Translations under genes and position numbers: made by a program
Notes under the pieces: model-generated
The model's database searches: none
What the model was told of the DNA's origin: nothing
Seen by the model: only the letters and a program-made list of their open reading frames with translations
NCBI GenBank assembly: GCA_965644315.1
Contig: CBFFRQ010000013.1
Coordinates: 248,001-312,000 of the forward strand
Origin: Caecitellus pseudoparvulus
Lineage: Eukaryota > Bigyra: Bicosoecida
Direction: 5' to 3'
DNA length: 64,000 bases
Shown here: one piece after another, positions 20,701 through 31,081 of the stretch
Layout of the letters: each line of letters opens with the position of its first letter
Position numbering within the stretch: position 1 is the first letter of the stretch

Positions 20701-23700
20701 CCGGTCGAAAACAGCTGTGCGGAATGGTCGCAAGAGGCTGCTTTGCTCAGAAAATGGGAATCGCGTGGGAGCATACAAGCCACTGCCCAAAGATGTCTCA
20801 CGGTGCCACTCCAACTGAACTTGGCCGCCTGGCTGGATGGTGTTCACCTGGCCGACCCAGTACTTGGGGTTGTCCGGAGAGTGCGGCTTCCCAGCAGCAA
20901 CTGATGCTTCAAACTGAGAGTTCTTCACGTACATGAAGGAGCCCAGCTGCCCTCCTGTTGGAGCAGTTTTCGGTTTACGTGCTTTGCCTCTCTTGGACCT
21001 TCCGCTCGGCTTCTCATCACCTGAGCTCCCGCCTGCTTTGCTTGCCTTGGGCCGATCTGTGCTGCGATGAACCTCCTTGGCACTTCGCCGAGGAATCGAA
21101 GCTTCTGAATCGGTGCCTGACAGCCCGGCAGCAGGCATGGGAGCTGATCCTGCAACAGAGGGGCCTTGACCACCCGTCAGTGGCCCAAGACCACCGCCTC
21201 CAGTGCTCAGGGCTGCTGGTCCATGAGAAGGTGATGGGGAAAGAGCTCCTGCAAAAGCGTTTCGCGGCGGGATGAAGTGAGCACCCGGCGGGGATCCCGC
21301 CGCTGAGGCGGCTGTGGCTACAGCAGCCACATGCTGTGCATATGACTCAGAAGCAGACTGGGGCTTCCCGGCAGGGAGGATGCGCCCGTCAGGAAGCATG
21401 ACCATCTGCACTGGACCGGCTGGCCCGTGCACGATGAAAAATGCGCCATCTTGTGGGCTCGCCACTTGCTCTTCGTCGGAAGCAATGACAGACGGCCGAG
21501 GTGGAGCTGGCTGAGTCGGTGCAGGAGGAAGCGTACCACGAGGCCCAGCCGGTGCGCCACGAGGCCCAGCCGGTGCACCACGAGGTCCAGCCGGTGCGCC
21601 ACGAGGCCCAGCCGGTGCGCCACGAGGCCCAGCCGGTGCACCACGAGGCCCAGCCGGTGCACCACGAGGTCCAGCCGGTGCGCTACGAGGCCCAGCCGGT
21701 GCACCACGAGGCCCAGCCGGTGCGCCACGAGGCCCAGCCGGTGCACCACGAGGCCCAGCCGGTGCGCCACGAGGCCCAGCCGGTGCGCCACGAGGCCCAG
21801 CCGGTGCACCACGAGGCCCAGCCGGTGCACCACGAGGCCCAGCCGGTGCACCACGAGGTCCAGCCGGTGCACCACGAGGTCCAGCCGGTGCGCCACGAGG
21901 CCCAGCCGGTGCACCACGAGGCCCAGCCGGTGCACCATGAGGTCCAGCCGGTGCACCACGAGGCCCAGCCGGTGCACCACGAGGCCCAGCCGGTGCACCA
22001 TGAGGTCCAGTCGGTGCACCACGAGGTCCAGCGGGCACTGGCGCTACGTTAGAGTCACCTTGTTCGGACCTCTTCGCCTGAACTAGTGACCGCGCAGACT
22101 TGCCACGCTGAATGGCTTGAATACGGGTTGCTGCCTCCTCTTTTCTCAGTAGGGACTTTCGACGAGCAAATGTGTGCCGTTGTTTGCGACCACGGTGGAC
22201 TGCCTGGATCCGCGATGCTGCAGCATGGCGCTCCTCTTCCTCTCTGCGGCGTCTCTCGCGCTCCTGAGTCACGAGGGCTCTAGCGGATTTGCCGCGCTGC
22301 ACTGCTTGAATACGACATGCAGCCGTGTTCTTTCGGCGCTCGAGGGCCTGTGCCTGCTCGCGCTCGCGCGCGACAAGTTTTCGTGCAGATTTGCCGCGCT
22401 GCACTGCCTGGATGCGAGAAGCAGCAGAGTGCTCCTTTCTCTGAGACTGAAAGGTGTGCCGCTGTGTGCGACCACGGTGAATGGCCTGAATGCGTGTGGC
22501 AGCGACAGTTTCATCTGGAAGAGGGGCCCGCTGAAGCTCGCCAGTTCGCTGGTTGAACAAACTCCGCACAACTGGCTGCGGGCCACTCGTGCTCTTCGCG
22601 GAGCGCTTTGGAGAGAGAGGTCGCGAGGTAGGAGAACGCGGGTGCCTCCACGATCCCGCTGCTGCTTTGTTGCTGGACGGGTACAGCTCGTCTCCGCCCC
22701 GGGGACTTGGTTGAGGGGGGACAGACTGTGCGAAGACAGCGCGTTGAACTGGTTTGGGCTGCCAAGCCGAGTGCTGCGACTGACGATGAGACTGCCCACC
22801 AGTCTGGCTTCGCCCGCTCCAAACTTCTTCCCACACCTGCTGCTGTGGGGTGTGCTGGAGCTGTGGGCCATATCGAAGTGCGTGAATGTCTTCCTTCAAC
22901 GCAGCCATCTCTTGCGCAAGGGCTGCATCAATGCTTAAGTGTGACGACCGCTGTGTTGGTCTCGGCATGTTTTTGGAACGGCCTCGACTAGGGCTGAAGT
23001 GTCCTCGTCCATGGGAGTTCAAGTCTGAACGTCGATCCCGGGCAGCCACACTTGCTTTGCCTGCAGGGCGCCACACAGGCTTCTTGCCAGGACTCTTGCG
23101 AAGCGTCGACGCAAACCGGCTCTGGGAGGCATTGGAGAAGTTGCGGGCAACTTCAGCATCACCGCCATCTCTGTGGTACAAGCGCTGAGCAGGGCCGACT
23201 CCAGCACTGACGGATCGTGGAGACAAGGCATGAAGGAAGACTTGACTTGGCTGAGGGGAGAAGTGGTCAGGCATCTGTGGTGCCAAATGCATAGCGCCCG
23301 GCATTCCTGAATGCTGCTGGTGCAATGGCGTGGTCATGTGCGGCGGGGGCTGAGGCATCCCACTTGTCGCCGCCTGGGGCAGCTGCTTCGGCTCTCCCAC
23401 ACTGCCTCCTTTCTGGCCGAGCAAGTATGCCTTGTAGTCACGCAGCTGGGCGACCGTCAGCGAAGCCAGCTGCTCTCTAGTCAGCTTGAAAGCTACAGGG
23501 TTTGCACGGCCGGTAGACTCCTTGGGCTGGGGGGGCATCTTGGCTTCCTCCTTCTCGGCGAGAGCTTTAGCGAGCTTTCTAAGCATTTCCTTGTCTTCAG
23601 AAACTGCACTGAGCAATGTACGGGTGTGCTCATTCAAGTGGGACAGCGAACCACTGTTGATTGCCGATGCAAGGTCAGCTTGAACTTCTGTGAAGGAGAA

Positions 23701-26700
23701 TAAGAGGTTGGTGAGTGCGGGTGTGGTGCGAGAGGACATCGCAGTCTTGTTGGCACGCAAAACGGAAAAGGGATGCACTTGGGTGGGGGAAAGGAGACAA
23801 TGGGCACTTACTCGAAGGTCGAACCTTTCGAACTGAAGGGGAAGGGGCTGGCTTGGGCGGGGTCTGCAGCTGTGGCGCTGTCCGCTCTTGCGGTGGCGGG
23901 ATCGACCGTGGGCTCTGAGCCACGCGGCGACGCTCTTCCAAAACGCGGCGAGCTGACCGGGATCGCTGCACAGCCTGAATGCGAGTCGCAGCCGCTTCTT
24001 GAGCTAAGCGAGACTTGCGCATCATGAAATGCGACCGTGCTCGCTTGCCTCGGTATCCAGACTGAATCCGGGTGGCAGCTGCTTCTTGTGCAAGGCGAGT
24101 CTTTCGGAACATGACATGCTGCCGTGCTCGTCGTCCCCTGAACACAGCTTGGATGCTGGTCGCAGCTTTTGCTTGCTTGGCAGAGCGCTGCCTGTTGAAG
24201 CCTTCCTTTCGACCAGCGAATCCTCTGTACACCGACTGCACACGAATCGCAGCCTCTTCTCGTGCATGATGGTCTGCCTTATCGTCCCCGGGATCAGTCT
24301 CGGAAGCCTTGACAATGACTGGAGCACCACGAGGTCCTGCCGGTGCACCACGAGGCCCAGCCGGTGCACTACGAGGTCCAGCCGGTGCGCTACGAGGCCC
24401 AGCCGGTGCACCACGAGGCCCAGCCGGTGCGCCACGAGGCCCAGCCGGTGCACCACGAGGCCCAGCCGGTGCACCATGAGGTCCAGCCGGTGCACCACGA
24501 GGTCCAGCCGGTGCGCTACGAGGCCCAGCCGGTGCACCACGAGGCCCAGCCGGTGCACCACGAGGCCCAGCCGGTGCACCACGAGGCCCAGCCGGTGCGC
24601 CACGAGGCCCAGCCGGTGCACCACGAGGCCCAGCCGGTGCACCACGAGGTCCAGCCAGTGCACCACGAGGTCCAGCCGGTGCGCTACGAGGCCCAGCCGG
24701 TGCACCACGAGGTCCAGCCGGTGCACCACGAGGTCCAGCCGGTGCACCACGAGGTCCAGCCGGTGCGCTACGAGGCCCAGCCGGTGCACCACGAGGCCCA
24801 GCCGGTGCGCCACGAGGCCCAGCCGGTGCACCACGAGGTCCAGCCGGTGCACCACGAGGTCCAGCCGGTGCACCACGAGGTCCAGCCGGTGCACCACGAG
24901 GTCCAGCCGGTGCGCTACGAGGCCCAGCCGGTGCACCATGAGGTCCAGCCGGTGCACCACGAGACCCAGCCGGTGCACCACGAGGTCCAGCCGGTGCACC
25001 ACGAGGTCCAGCTGGCATAGTGCCGGGCTGCTTCTGGACTTGAAGCTCAGCCCTTCGTTTGGCCATCGGGGCGTCCTTACGGACCGCACGGCCACGCTGA
25101 GCAGCCTGGATCTTGGCAGCGGCCCCATCCCTCGCCAACTGATGCTTCTTCTCTCGCTCTTCTGACATTGCGGCTGCTTGCTTTCTCGCAGCACGCCCTT
25201 TGTACACGGATTGGATGCGTGTCGCTGCTTGGGCTTCAGATTCCTGCCGGGCACGCGCCTGCTGCTTGGCAGCCTGCTCCGCCCGAACTCTGCGGCCTCG
25301 GTGCGTGGCTTGAATACGAGTAGCCGCTGCGTGTTGAGCAGCACTTTCCTGCTTTCGGCGCTGGAAGGTATGCCTTGCTTTTCGCCCCCGCTGCACAGCT
25401 TGGATGCGCGAAGCAGCTTCGTGCTCCTTGGCTGACACTGGTGCTTTGGCCTCCTTCACAGGCGGGGCAGGCTTCTTGCCTGGTGGCGGCGGGGAGAACT
25501 TGGAGCTTGGGCGGCGGGCAATTGAAGACCGCACTTGAGGAGATGGTTTATCCCGTACTGGAGGCGCAGGTTTTGTAGAGACCGGTGGTGGAGCTGGAGA
25601 ACCCCGTCCTCCAGCCTCTGGGGCTGCAGGCGGAGTCTTGGGCGGACCAGGCGGGCCCGACTTAGTTGCAGGCTTCGCTGGTGAATCTACCGACGCACCC
25701 GACCCACCCGGCGGAGGTGGCGCACCTGACCCGCCAGGCGGAGGTGGAGCACCTGACCCGCCAGGCGGAGGTGGCGCACCTGACCCGCCAGGCGGAGGTG
25801 GCGCACCTGACCCGCCAGGCGGAGGTGGCGCACCTGACCCGCCAGGCGGAGGTGGCGCACCTGACCCACCCGGCGGAGCCGGAGCACCTGACCCGTCAGG
25901 CGGAGGTGGAGCACCTGACCCGCCAGGCGGAGGTGGCGCACCTGACCCGCCAGGCGGAGCCGGAGCACCTGACCCGCCAGGCGGAGGTGGAGCACCTGAC
26001 CCGCCAGGCGGAGGTGGCGCACCTGACCCACCCGGCGGAGCGGGAGCACCTGACCCGCCAGGTGGAGGTGGCGCACCTGACCCACCCGGCGGAGGTGGAG
26101 CACTTGACCCGTCAGGCGGAGGTGGCGCACCTGACCCGCCAGGCGGAGGTGGCGCACCTGACCCACCCGGTGGAGCCGGAGCACCTGACCCGCCAGGTGG
26201 AGGTGGAGCACCTGACCCGCCAGGCGGAGCGGGCGCACCTGACCCACCCGGCGGAGGTGGCGCACCTGACCCGCCAGGCGGAGGTGGCGCACCTGACCCG
26301 CCAGGCGGAGGTGGCGCACCTGACCCACCCGGCGGAGCGGGAGCACCTGACCCGCCAGGCGGAGGTGGCGCACCTGACCCACCCGGCGGAGCCGGAGCAC
26401 TTGACCCGCCAGGCGGAGGTGGAGCACCTGACCCGCCCGGCGGAGCGGGAGCACCTGACCCGCCAGGCGGAGGTGGCGCACCTGACCCACCCGGCGGAGC
26501 GGGAGCACCTGACCCGCCAGGTGGAGGTGGCGCACCTGACCCACCCGGCGGAGGTGGAGCACTTGACCCGTCAGGCGGAGGTGGCGCACCTGACCCGCCA
26601 GGCGGAGGTGGCGCACCTGACCCACCCGGTGGAGCCGGAGCACCTGACCCGCCAGGCGGAGGGGGTGCACCTGAGCCTTGGTCCTTTGATGGGGGAGGAG

Positions 26701-28757
26701 GTGGACCAGTACCTGAGCTCTCACTGCCCCCCGCTGGAAAAATGGCAGGGGGGTCAGATGACGGGCCGGGCGGGGGTGGGGGTGTGTCTTGCATGCCTGG
26801 TGGAGGCGGAGCGCTGCCTGGAGGGGGCGGCGCTGGGGCATTGCCCGGAGGTGGGGGAGCACTGAGCCCACCAGGCGAATGGGCCTGAGTGTCAACCATA
26901 GCAACAACAATTGGGTCTTGCAGAGCACAACATGCAGAAGCAGGAAGGGGGTCAGTGGGCAAAAGAATGAAGTGTGTGCCTAAGTACGTACCACTTTCTG
27001 TTTTGGTGTTGGGCGGAGCGGGCTTGATCAATCCTTCGTCAGGAGTCTTTAGGCTGTCTTCAAGCACGCTCATCATGCTGTCAGCTTTTGCTTTCCACTC
27101 CAACGAAGCTGCTGAGGGACCTGTAGATTTGGACGGTGCTTCACACTGGACACCTTTGTCTGATGACATCGCAGGCGATTGAGGTTGACGGGGCGTTTGA
27201 CTTGCTTTCGTTTCAGCGACAGCACTTGACGACTGGGCACTGTTCTGCTCCGCATGCGTTGGGCCGGACAGGGGCTGAGTGGCGAGTGCATCGCCAGGAC
27301 CAGGGGATTCGCTTGGCTTGCTCGCACGCCCGGTTCGCCTCTTCGGAACTTTGGCTTGCTTCTTCTTGCTCTTCGTCAGCCCTCCACCGCCGAGCAAGTG
27401 CTCCAGCGCAGCTGCCCGGCCAGAGATATCACCGGCCAGGCTCACTGTTTCCGATCTGCCAGCGGTTTTGTTCCCACCTGCAGCTGGCACAGTTGCGGCA
27501 TCTTGAGCGGGAGTTTGGGACTTTGGACCCTGTGGCTTCCCGTGTGAAGCGGTTGCCACCCCAGGCCTCGGCTGTTGCAAACCCATCGGCCGTGGGCGAG
27601 GTCCAGGCCGGGGTGCGGCTCCCACAGGGCGTGGGCGTGGTGTGGGGCGTGGAGCTGGCATCGTGGGTCTACCTGCCGGGCGTAGGGACGGTCGAGGTCG
27701 CGGCGGTGCGGGCCGTGGTCGTGGGCTGGCAGTTGGTCGTGGCGTGGAAGCAGGTCGAGGCCCAGGGCCAGAACGCGGGTCAGGCCGGGGTCTTGCACTC
27801 AGTGGCCTGGCCGAAGGCACTGGCCTTGGAAGAGCGCCGAGGATCGGCCTGGCCACCGCCGCCGTCGGTGGGCGGGGAGGGGGCAGTTTTGCGGCTGGGG
27901 GTGGCGGCGGGACCCCCTCCGGAAGTTCACCAATGATTGGAGACACAGCATCAGGCGCACTTCCTTCAGTAGGTGCATCTTTGGAGTCTGCAGGTGTGGG
28001 AGTCGCTGCGTTGGACCTAGGCGGCGGTGGCGGAACCCCTTCTGGCAAGCCCAATGCCAAGCCATCACCGGACCCGGGTGCAGGGGACACACCCGAGGAT
28101 CTCGGCGGAGGCGGCGGTACGCCTTCTGGTAGCGCGTTGGGTGCCTGTGCAGTTTCAGGAACCACTTGTTGCTGGCTGCCGGGAATCGTGCGCGGTGGCG
28201 GCAAAGGCACACCCTCCGGCAAGCCGAGCATGGAAGTGTTGCCCAGCATTGTGGGAGGGTCATCCAATGCTGGAGGTCCTTGAGGAGTGCCATGAAGCGA
28301 TGCAGCGCCGCTTGCATGGCCAGAGCTGTGAGTGCTGCCGTTGACTGCGCAGCGCGCGGGACAAGCAAGTGGCAGCGTGAAACGCAAGACTCGCCAGAGC
28401 ACCGCTGAATGACCGGGCGCATGGACCTTTGGCGCTGCAACAAGCACACAATGGGCATAACATGCACGACACGCTTGTGTCCACACAAGGCAGCAGGACG
28501 TGCGCTGCTTTCAGGCGCTCGGTGTGTGCCTGCTGTACCGCGACGTTTCACGCTGGCTTACCTGCGAGAGATTTGCCGCCAGGGCGTGGTCGCGGGGCAG
28601 AGAGGGGCAGCTCCTCGTCCGGCGGACCAATGGGGCTCTCTCGTCCATCCATCTCAGTCTGGCCTTCCTCCTGCCGGCTCGCGCAGCGATGGCTCTGCTG
28701 CAGTGTGGATTGCAGTTCGGAGCTGCAAGGTGCAGTGCACTCCTCGACGATAAGCAC
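17782..28757 (-). CDS. Giant IQ-motif, proline-rich, heptad-repeat multidomain protein
   Basis: Six exons on minus, in coding order: 28757-28562, 28344-26992, 26916-23812, 23687-18630, 18556-18455, 18359-17782; every junction is GT-AG and phase 1, giving 3463 residues. Order: proline motifs of type LPEGVPPPPPR (about 90-190); Pro/Arg-rich stretch; about 36 copies of a GGSGAPPPP nonamer (596-926); four IQ motifs (RIQAVQRGRKAR type); about 33 GAPAGPR heptads (1150-1380); four more IQ motifs; a charged helix; five IQ motifs (about 1944-2086); about 24 heptads; three beta-type repeats of about 95 residues with YWVxxxxxIQ and GSGLYxPT signatures; proline tracts; and a C2-like region across exons 4-5. 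IQ motifs bind calmodulin and polyproline binds profilin/SH3, so a cytoskeletal scaffold is plausible. No known protein has this architecture to my knowledge. The intron at 26917-26991 is 75 bp and in frame. Confidence 0.75.
21534..22037 (-). repeat. 21-bp coding minisatellite, array 2 (about 24 copies)
   Basis: Tandem 21-bp unit; on plus it reads like ccggtgcaccacgaggccca, with a few recurrent variants (gcgcc/gcacc/gctac and ggccc/ggtcc). On the coding minus strand it encodes the heptad GAPAGPR with R/H and A/S/T swaps. Because 21 is a multiple of three and the unit lacks stops, other frames stay open, producing long spurious ORFs on both strands. Confidence 0.95.
24325..25017 (-). repeat. 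21-bp coding minisatellite, array 1 (about 33 copies)
   Basis: Same 21-bp unit and the same variant set as the array at 21534-22037, in the same gene and orientation, 2.3 kb away. It lies between two groups of four IQ motifs. It encodes GAPAGPR heptads with occasional S for G-A and H for R. Confidence 0.95.
25689..26670 (-). repeat. 27-bp coding minisatellite (about 36 copies)
   Basis: Tandem 27-bp unit (plus strand like cacctgacccgccaggcgga followed by ggtggcg) encoding GGSGAPPPP or GGSGAPAPP on minus. The copies show higher-order patterns: blocks with ggagccggagc or ggagcgggagc variants recur, indicating unequal exchange of multi-unit segments. Confidence 0.95.
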
Positions 28758-29235
28758 TTGCCGGGGCTAGAGGCAACGGTGGGCTGGGTGTGCCACCCGC
28801 GGTACGCGCGTAGCGAAGGTGATCAGCCTGGCAAGCACCGTGTGTTTTGGGCAGCCGCGGTTGTTTGCCACTGGCCATTCGGTGCATCCCTCTTGCTGTG
28901 TTTAGCGGCAGGACTGATGGGCTGTACTCAGAAGCAAGCACAGTGCCCGGCTCAAGTAAGATCAAGTGTATCTAGATAAACACTGTCTTGCCCAATGCGC
29001 AGCTCCCTTGTGGCCCCTTGACGTGCTCCACTGCACAGTGTTCGCCCACTAGCTGCGGCGTGTCGAGGAGCATCCAATTTCCGCTCCTCAGTCCACACAA
29101 TTTCTTCGGAGTCCAGGGCTAGAAACCTGGTGACGAACGGCAGTACACGGACCAGGATCGAGAACACCCGTGTCACCATCTCACTGACCCACAGAGACTC
29201 CCTGGTGCTGCAAACTGGGATTCCGCCCTGACGTC
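28758..29235. promoter_or_regulatory. Divergent intergenic region
   Basis: 478 bp between the starts of the giant IQ gene (minus) and the F-box gene (plus), the largest gene-free gap in the window. It must hold two promoters and 5' UTRs. I see no tRNA, repeat or conserved ORF. Confidence 0.4.
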
Positions 29236-30741
29236 ATGGCAAGCATGGCTGCGGAACCGGCTGCCGGTCCGGGCGCATCAAGGGTGCTCTGCCTGCCTGA
29301 GCGGTGCCTCACGAAGGTGCTTGATTTCATGACCCCCATTGAGCTGGCCCGTTGCCAGCGGGCCTGCACGGCGTGGAGGGAGGCTGCCAGCGACGAAGGG
29401 CTGTGGCGGGCTCACGTAAAGGCGTGTGTGAGGGTGAATACCAGCACCAGGACAGTCGAGGCTGTGCGTGCTCGAGCAGCCAAGGGAAAGTCTTGGAGAA
29501 AGGCATTTCCAAGCACACCAAGGCTCCTCCATGATGGCTTCTTCGTCCTGGAGCAACAGTACTACAGCCCTGCGTACAACGACCTGTGGCACAAGACAGA
29601 CGAGGCGTACCTGCGCATCATCTTCCAGCGGGTGTGGTGGTTTTTCCCCGATGGGACGCTGCTGTATCTGATGAAGCCGGGAGATGAGGTGTCAGTGTGC
29701 CGTGCGCTGCGTCGGGGCGCTGCGGAGGCCAGTGCGACCAGCCACGGAGTGAAGCGTCTGAGCATGATGCGAGTGCACGAAGCGTTTTGGGCATCCCGCC
29801 GAGGACCTGACGCACGCTCCTTACTGTGGGTCATGGCTCGCGAGGATGGTGCTGACGAGTCCACCCTCGCGCTGCTTGCAAGTGTCTTCGAGCCTCCACA
29901 GCCGGGGCTTGCTGGCGCCGCGCACAGTTCTGCGGGGCCAACCACCCTCCCTGCAGAAACGCAGGGCGCTCCTACGCATGACACTGCTGAGCCACTGGAG
30001 CCGTGGCAGGTGCAGCGCAGCATTTGGCTGGGCGGTGACATGTACGCTTCGCCAGCGGAGTTGGGCGTGACGTCCCGCGAAGGCTTGGCGTCCATCGTGC
30101 CGCCGCCGGCGCCAGGCGGTGAGTCAGCAGTCCCACCAGCCCTGCCTCACGGTCCTGCCATGAGCGGGGGGTCGGGCCCCAATGCGGGATCAGGTGTGGC
30201 GGAGGCGTGGAAAGCGTTTGCACTGGCGGCCGCGCGGGGTCCGGCTCCCGGCACTGCACCTTCTCCTGAAGGTGCTGAGCAGGCCTCTGCGCTTCGAGTT
30301 GGTGGAGGAGTGGGTGGGGCCGCTGCTGGGCGTGAGGACCCCGCCGGCAGGCCCGCTGCCCGGCGTGGGCGAGCCCGGGGTGGCAAGCGCGGGGGCGCTG
30401 CAGTCGGAACAGAAGGTGTGGGGGGGCAGAATGAGAGCAGAATAAGCTTTGGTGTATGGGAGCTGCACGGCAGTGAAGTGTGCTGCACGATCGAAGTGCC
30501 CAACACTGCCCGCCCAGGAGCCCCTGCACATGTGTGTGCTTGGCGCCTCGGCTTGGGCAGCGGCGGAGAAGCTGATGGCTGTGCGAGGCTGACAATTCTT
30601 GAGCAAAGTATTGTCGAGGCAACTGCGGATGCAGAGTTGGGGGCAGATCCATCTCGACCTCGCCGGTTGAACACGATCGAAGGCGAAGAACTGCATTTCG
30701 TGGCGAATGCTCGGCGGGTGGGGACCGCGCGTCCAAGGTAG
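29236..30741 (+). CDS. F-box protein, FBXO9-like
   Basis: Single exon, 501 residues; the start ATG follows a TGACGTC. An F-box occupies about residues 15-60 (CLPERCLTKVLDFMTPIELA, WREAASDEGLWRAH). The next region, with SWRKAF, PRLLHDGFFVLEQQYYSP, and then YLRIIFQRVWWFFPDGTLLY, parallels FBXO9 (SWREMF, PRVRFDGVYISKTTY, YIRFFPDGHVMML). The central 150 residues are Gly/Ala/Pro-rich. The C-terminal FGVWELHGSEVCCTIE and EGEELHFVANAR continue the FBXO9-type beta domain. It should serve as an SCF ubiquitin-ligase substrate adaptor. The usual FBXO9 N-terminal TPR region is absent. Confidence 0.8.
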   Translation: MASMAAEPAAGPGASRVLCLPERCLTKVLDFMTPIELARCQRACTAWREAASDEGLWRAHVKACVRVNTSTRTVEAVRARAAKGKSWRKAFPSTPRLLHDGFFVLEQQYYSPAYNDLWHKTDEAYLRIIFQRVWWFFPDGTLLYLMKPGDEVSVCRALRRGAAEASATSHGVKRLSMMRVHEAFWASRRGPDARSLLWVMAREDGADESTLALLASVFEPPQPGLAGAAHSSAGPTTLPAETQGAPTHDTAEPLEPWQVQRSIWLGGDMYASPAELGVTSREGLASIVPPPAPGGESAVPPALPHGPAMSGGSGPNAGSGVAEAWKAFALAAARGPAPGTAPSPEGAEQASALRVGGGVGGAAAGREDPAGRPAARRGRARGGKRGGAAVGTEGVGGQNESRISFGVWELHGSEVCCTIEVPNTARPGAPAHVCAWRLGLGSGGEADGCARLTILEQSIVEATADAELGADPSRPRRLNTIEGEELHFVANARRVGTARPR

Positions 30742-31081
30742 CCCGGACTCATGACGGATTTGAATGAGTAGGGTGCATGTGCAGTGGTCCCATTGCTCCT
30801 CCACTTGGCAAGCACGGGCCGCCCCTGAGCAGCGCCTGAGTGAGATTTTCGGCCGGGGGGCAAGCCTGTGTCAAGGGGGGGTCGGGGGCCATTTGGGCAC
30901 ATCGCCCTGAGTTTGACCATCAGACAGGGAAGGTCAATTCAATGCATCACCCTGCACACCAAGCAGAGCGATGGTATGCGCCTTCTTGTACCCCCGTGTG
31001 CCCCCGCGCGAAAGTGCGGAACTTGCTAACGGCTGCGCCACGCTAAGTGACAGCCGCGGGAGCTGAAGCCTGGGCGTCGAC
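30742..31081. other. Intergenic, no gene seen
   Basis: 340 bp between the F-box stop and the FHA gene start, both on plus. Expected to contain a 3' UTR and a promoter. No RNA gene or ORF of note. Confidence 0.4.

Noticed and set aside
21318-22086. Long reading frames on both strands rich in VHRLGLV, EAQPVHH or CTTRPSR
   Set aside because: Shadow frames of the 21-bp minisatellite; a stop-free unit divisible by three keeps other frames open. Only the minus frame coding GAPAGPR continues into IQ motifs and conserved sequence.
21534-25017. CRISPR array
   Set aside because: The repeats are contiguous 21-mers without unique spacers, in coding sequence of a eukaryote.
24022-25344. 440-residue minus and 378-residue plus frames over the second 21-bp array
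   Set aside because: Same repeat artefact; no domain outside the repeat.
25638-26928. Plus-strand DPPGGGGAP and HLTRQAEV frames and a minus RLAGQVRHL frame
   Set aside because: Shadow frames of the 27-bp array. The PPPPGGSGAP minus frame is continuous with real protein.
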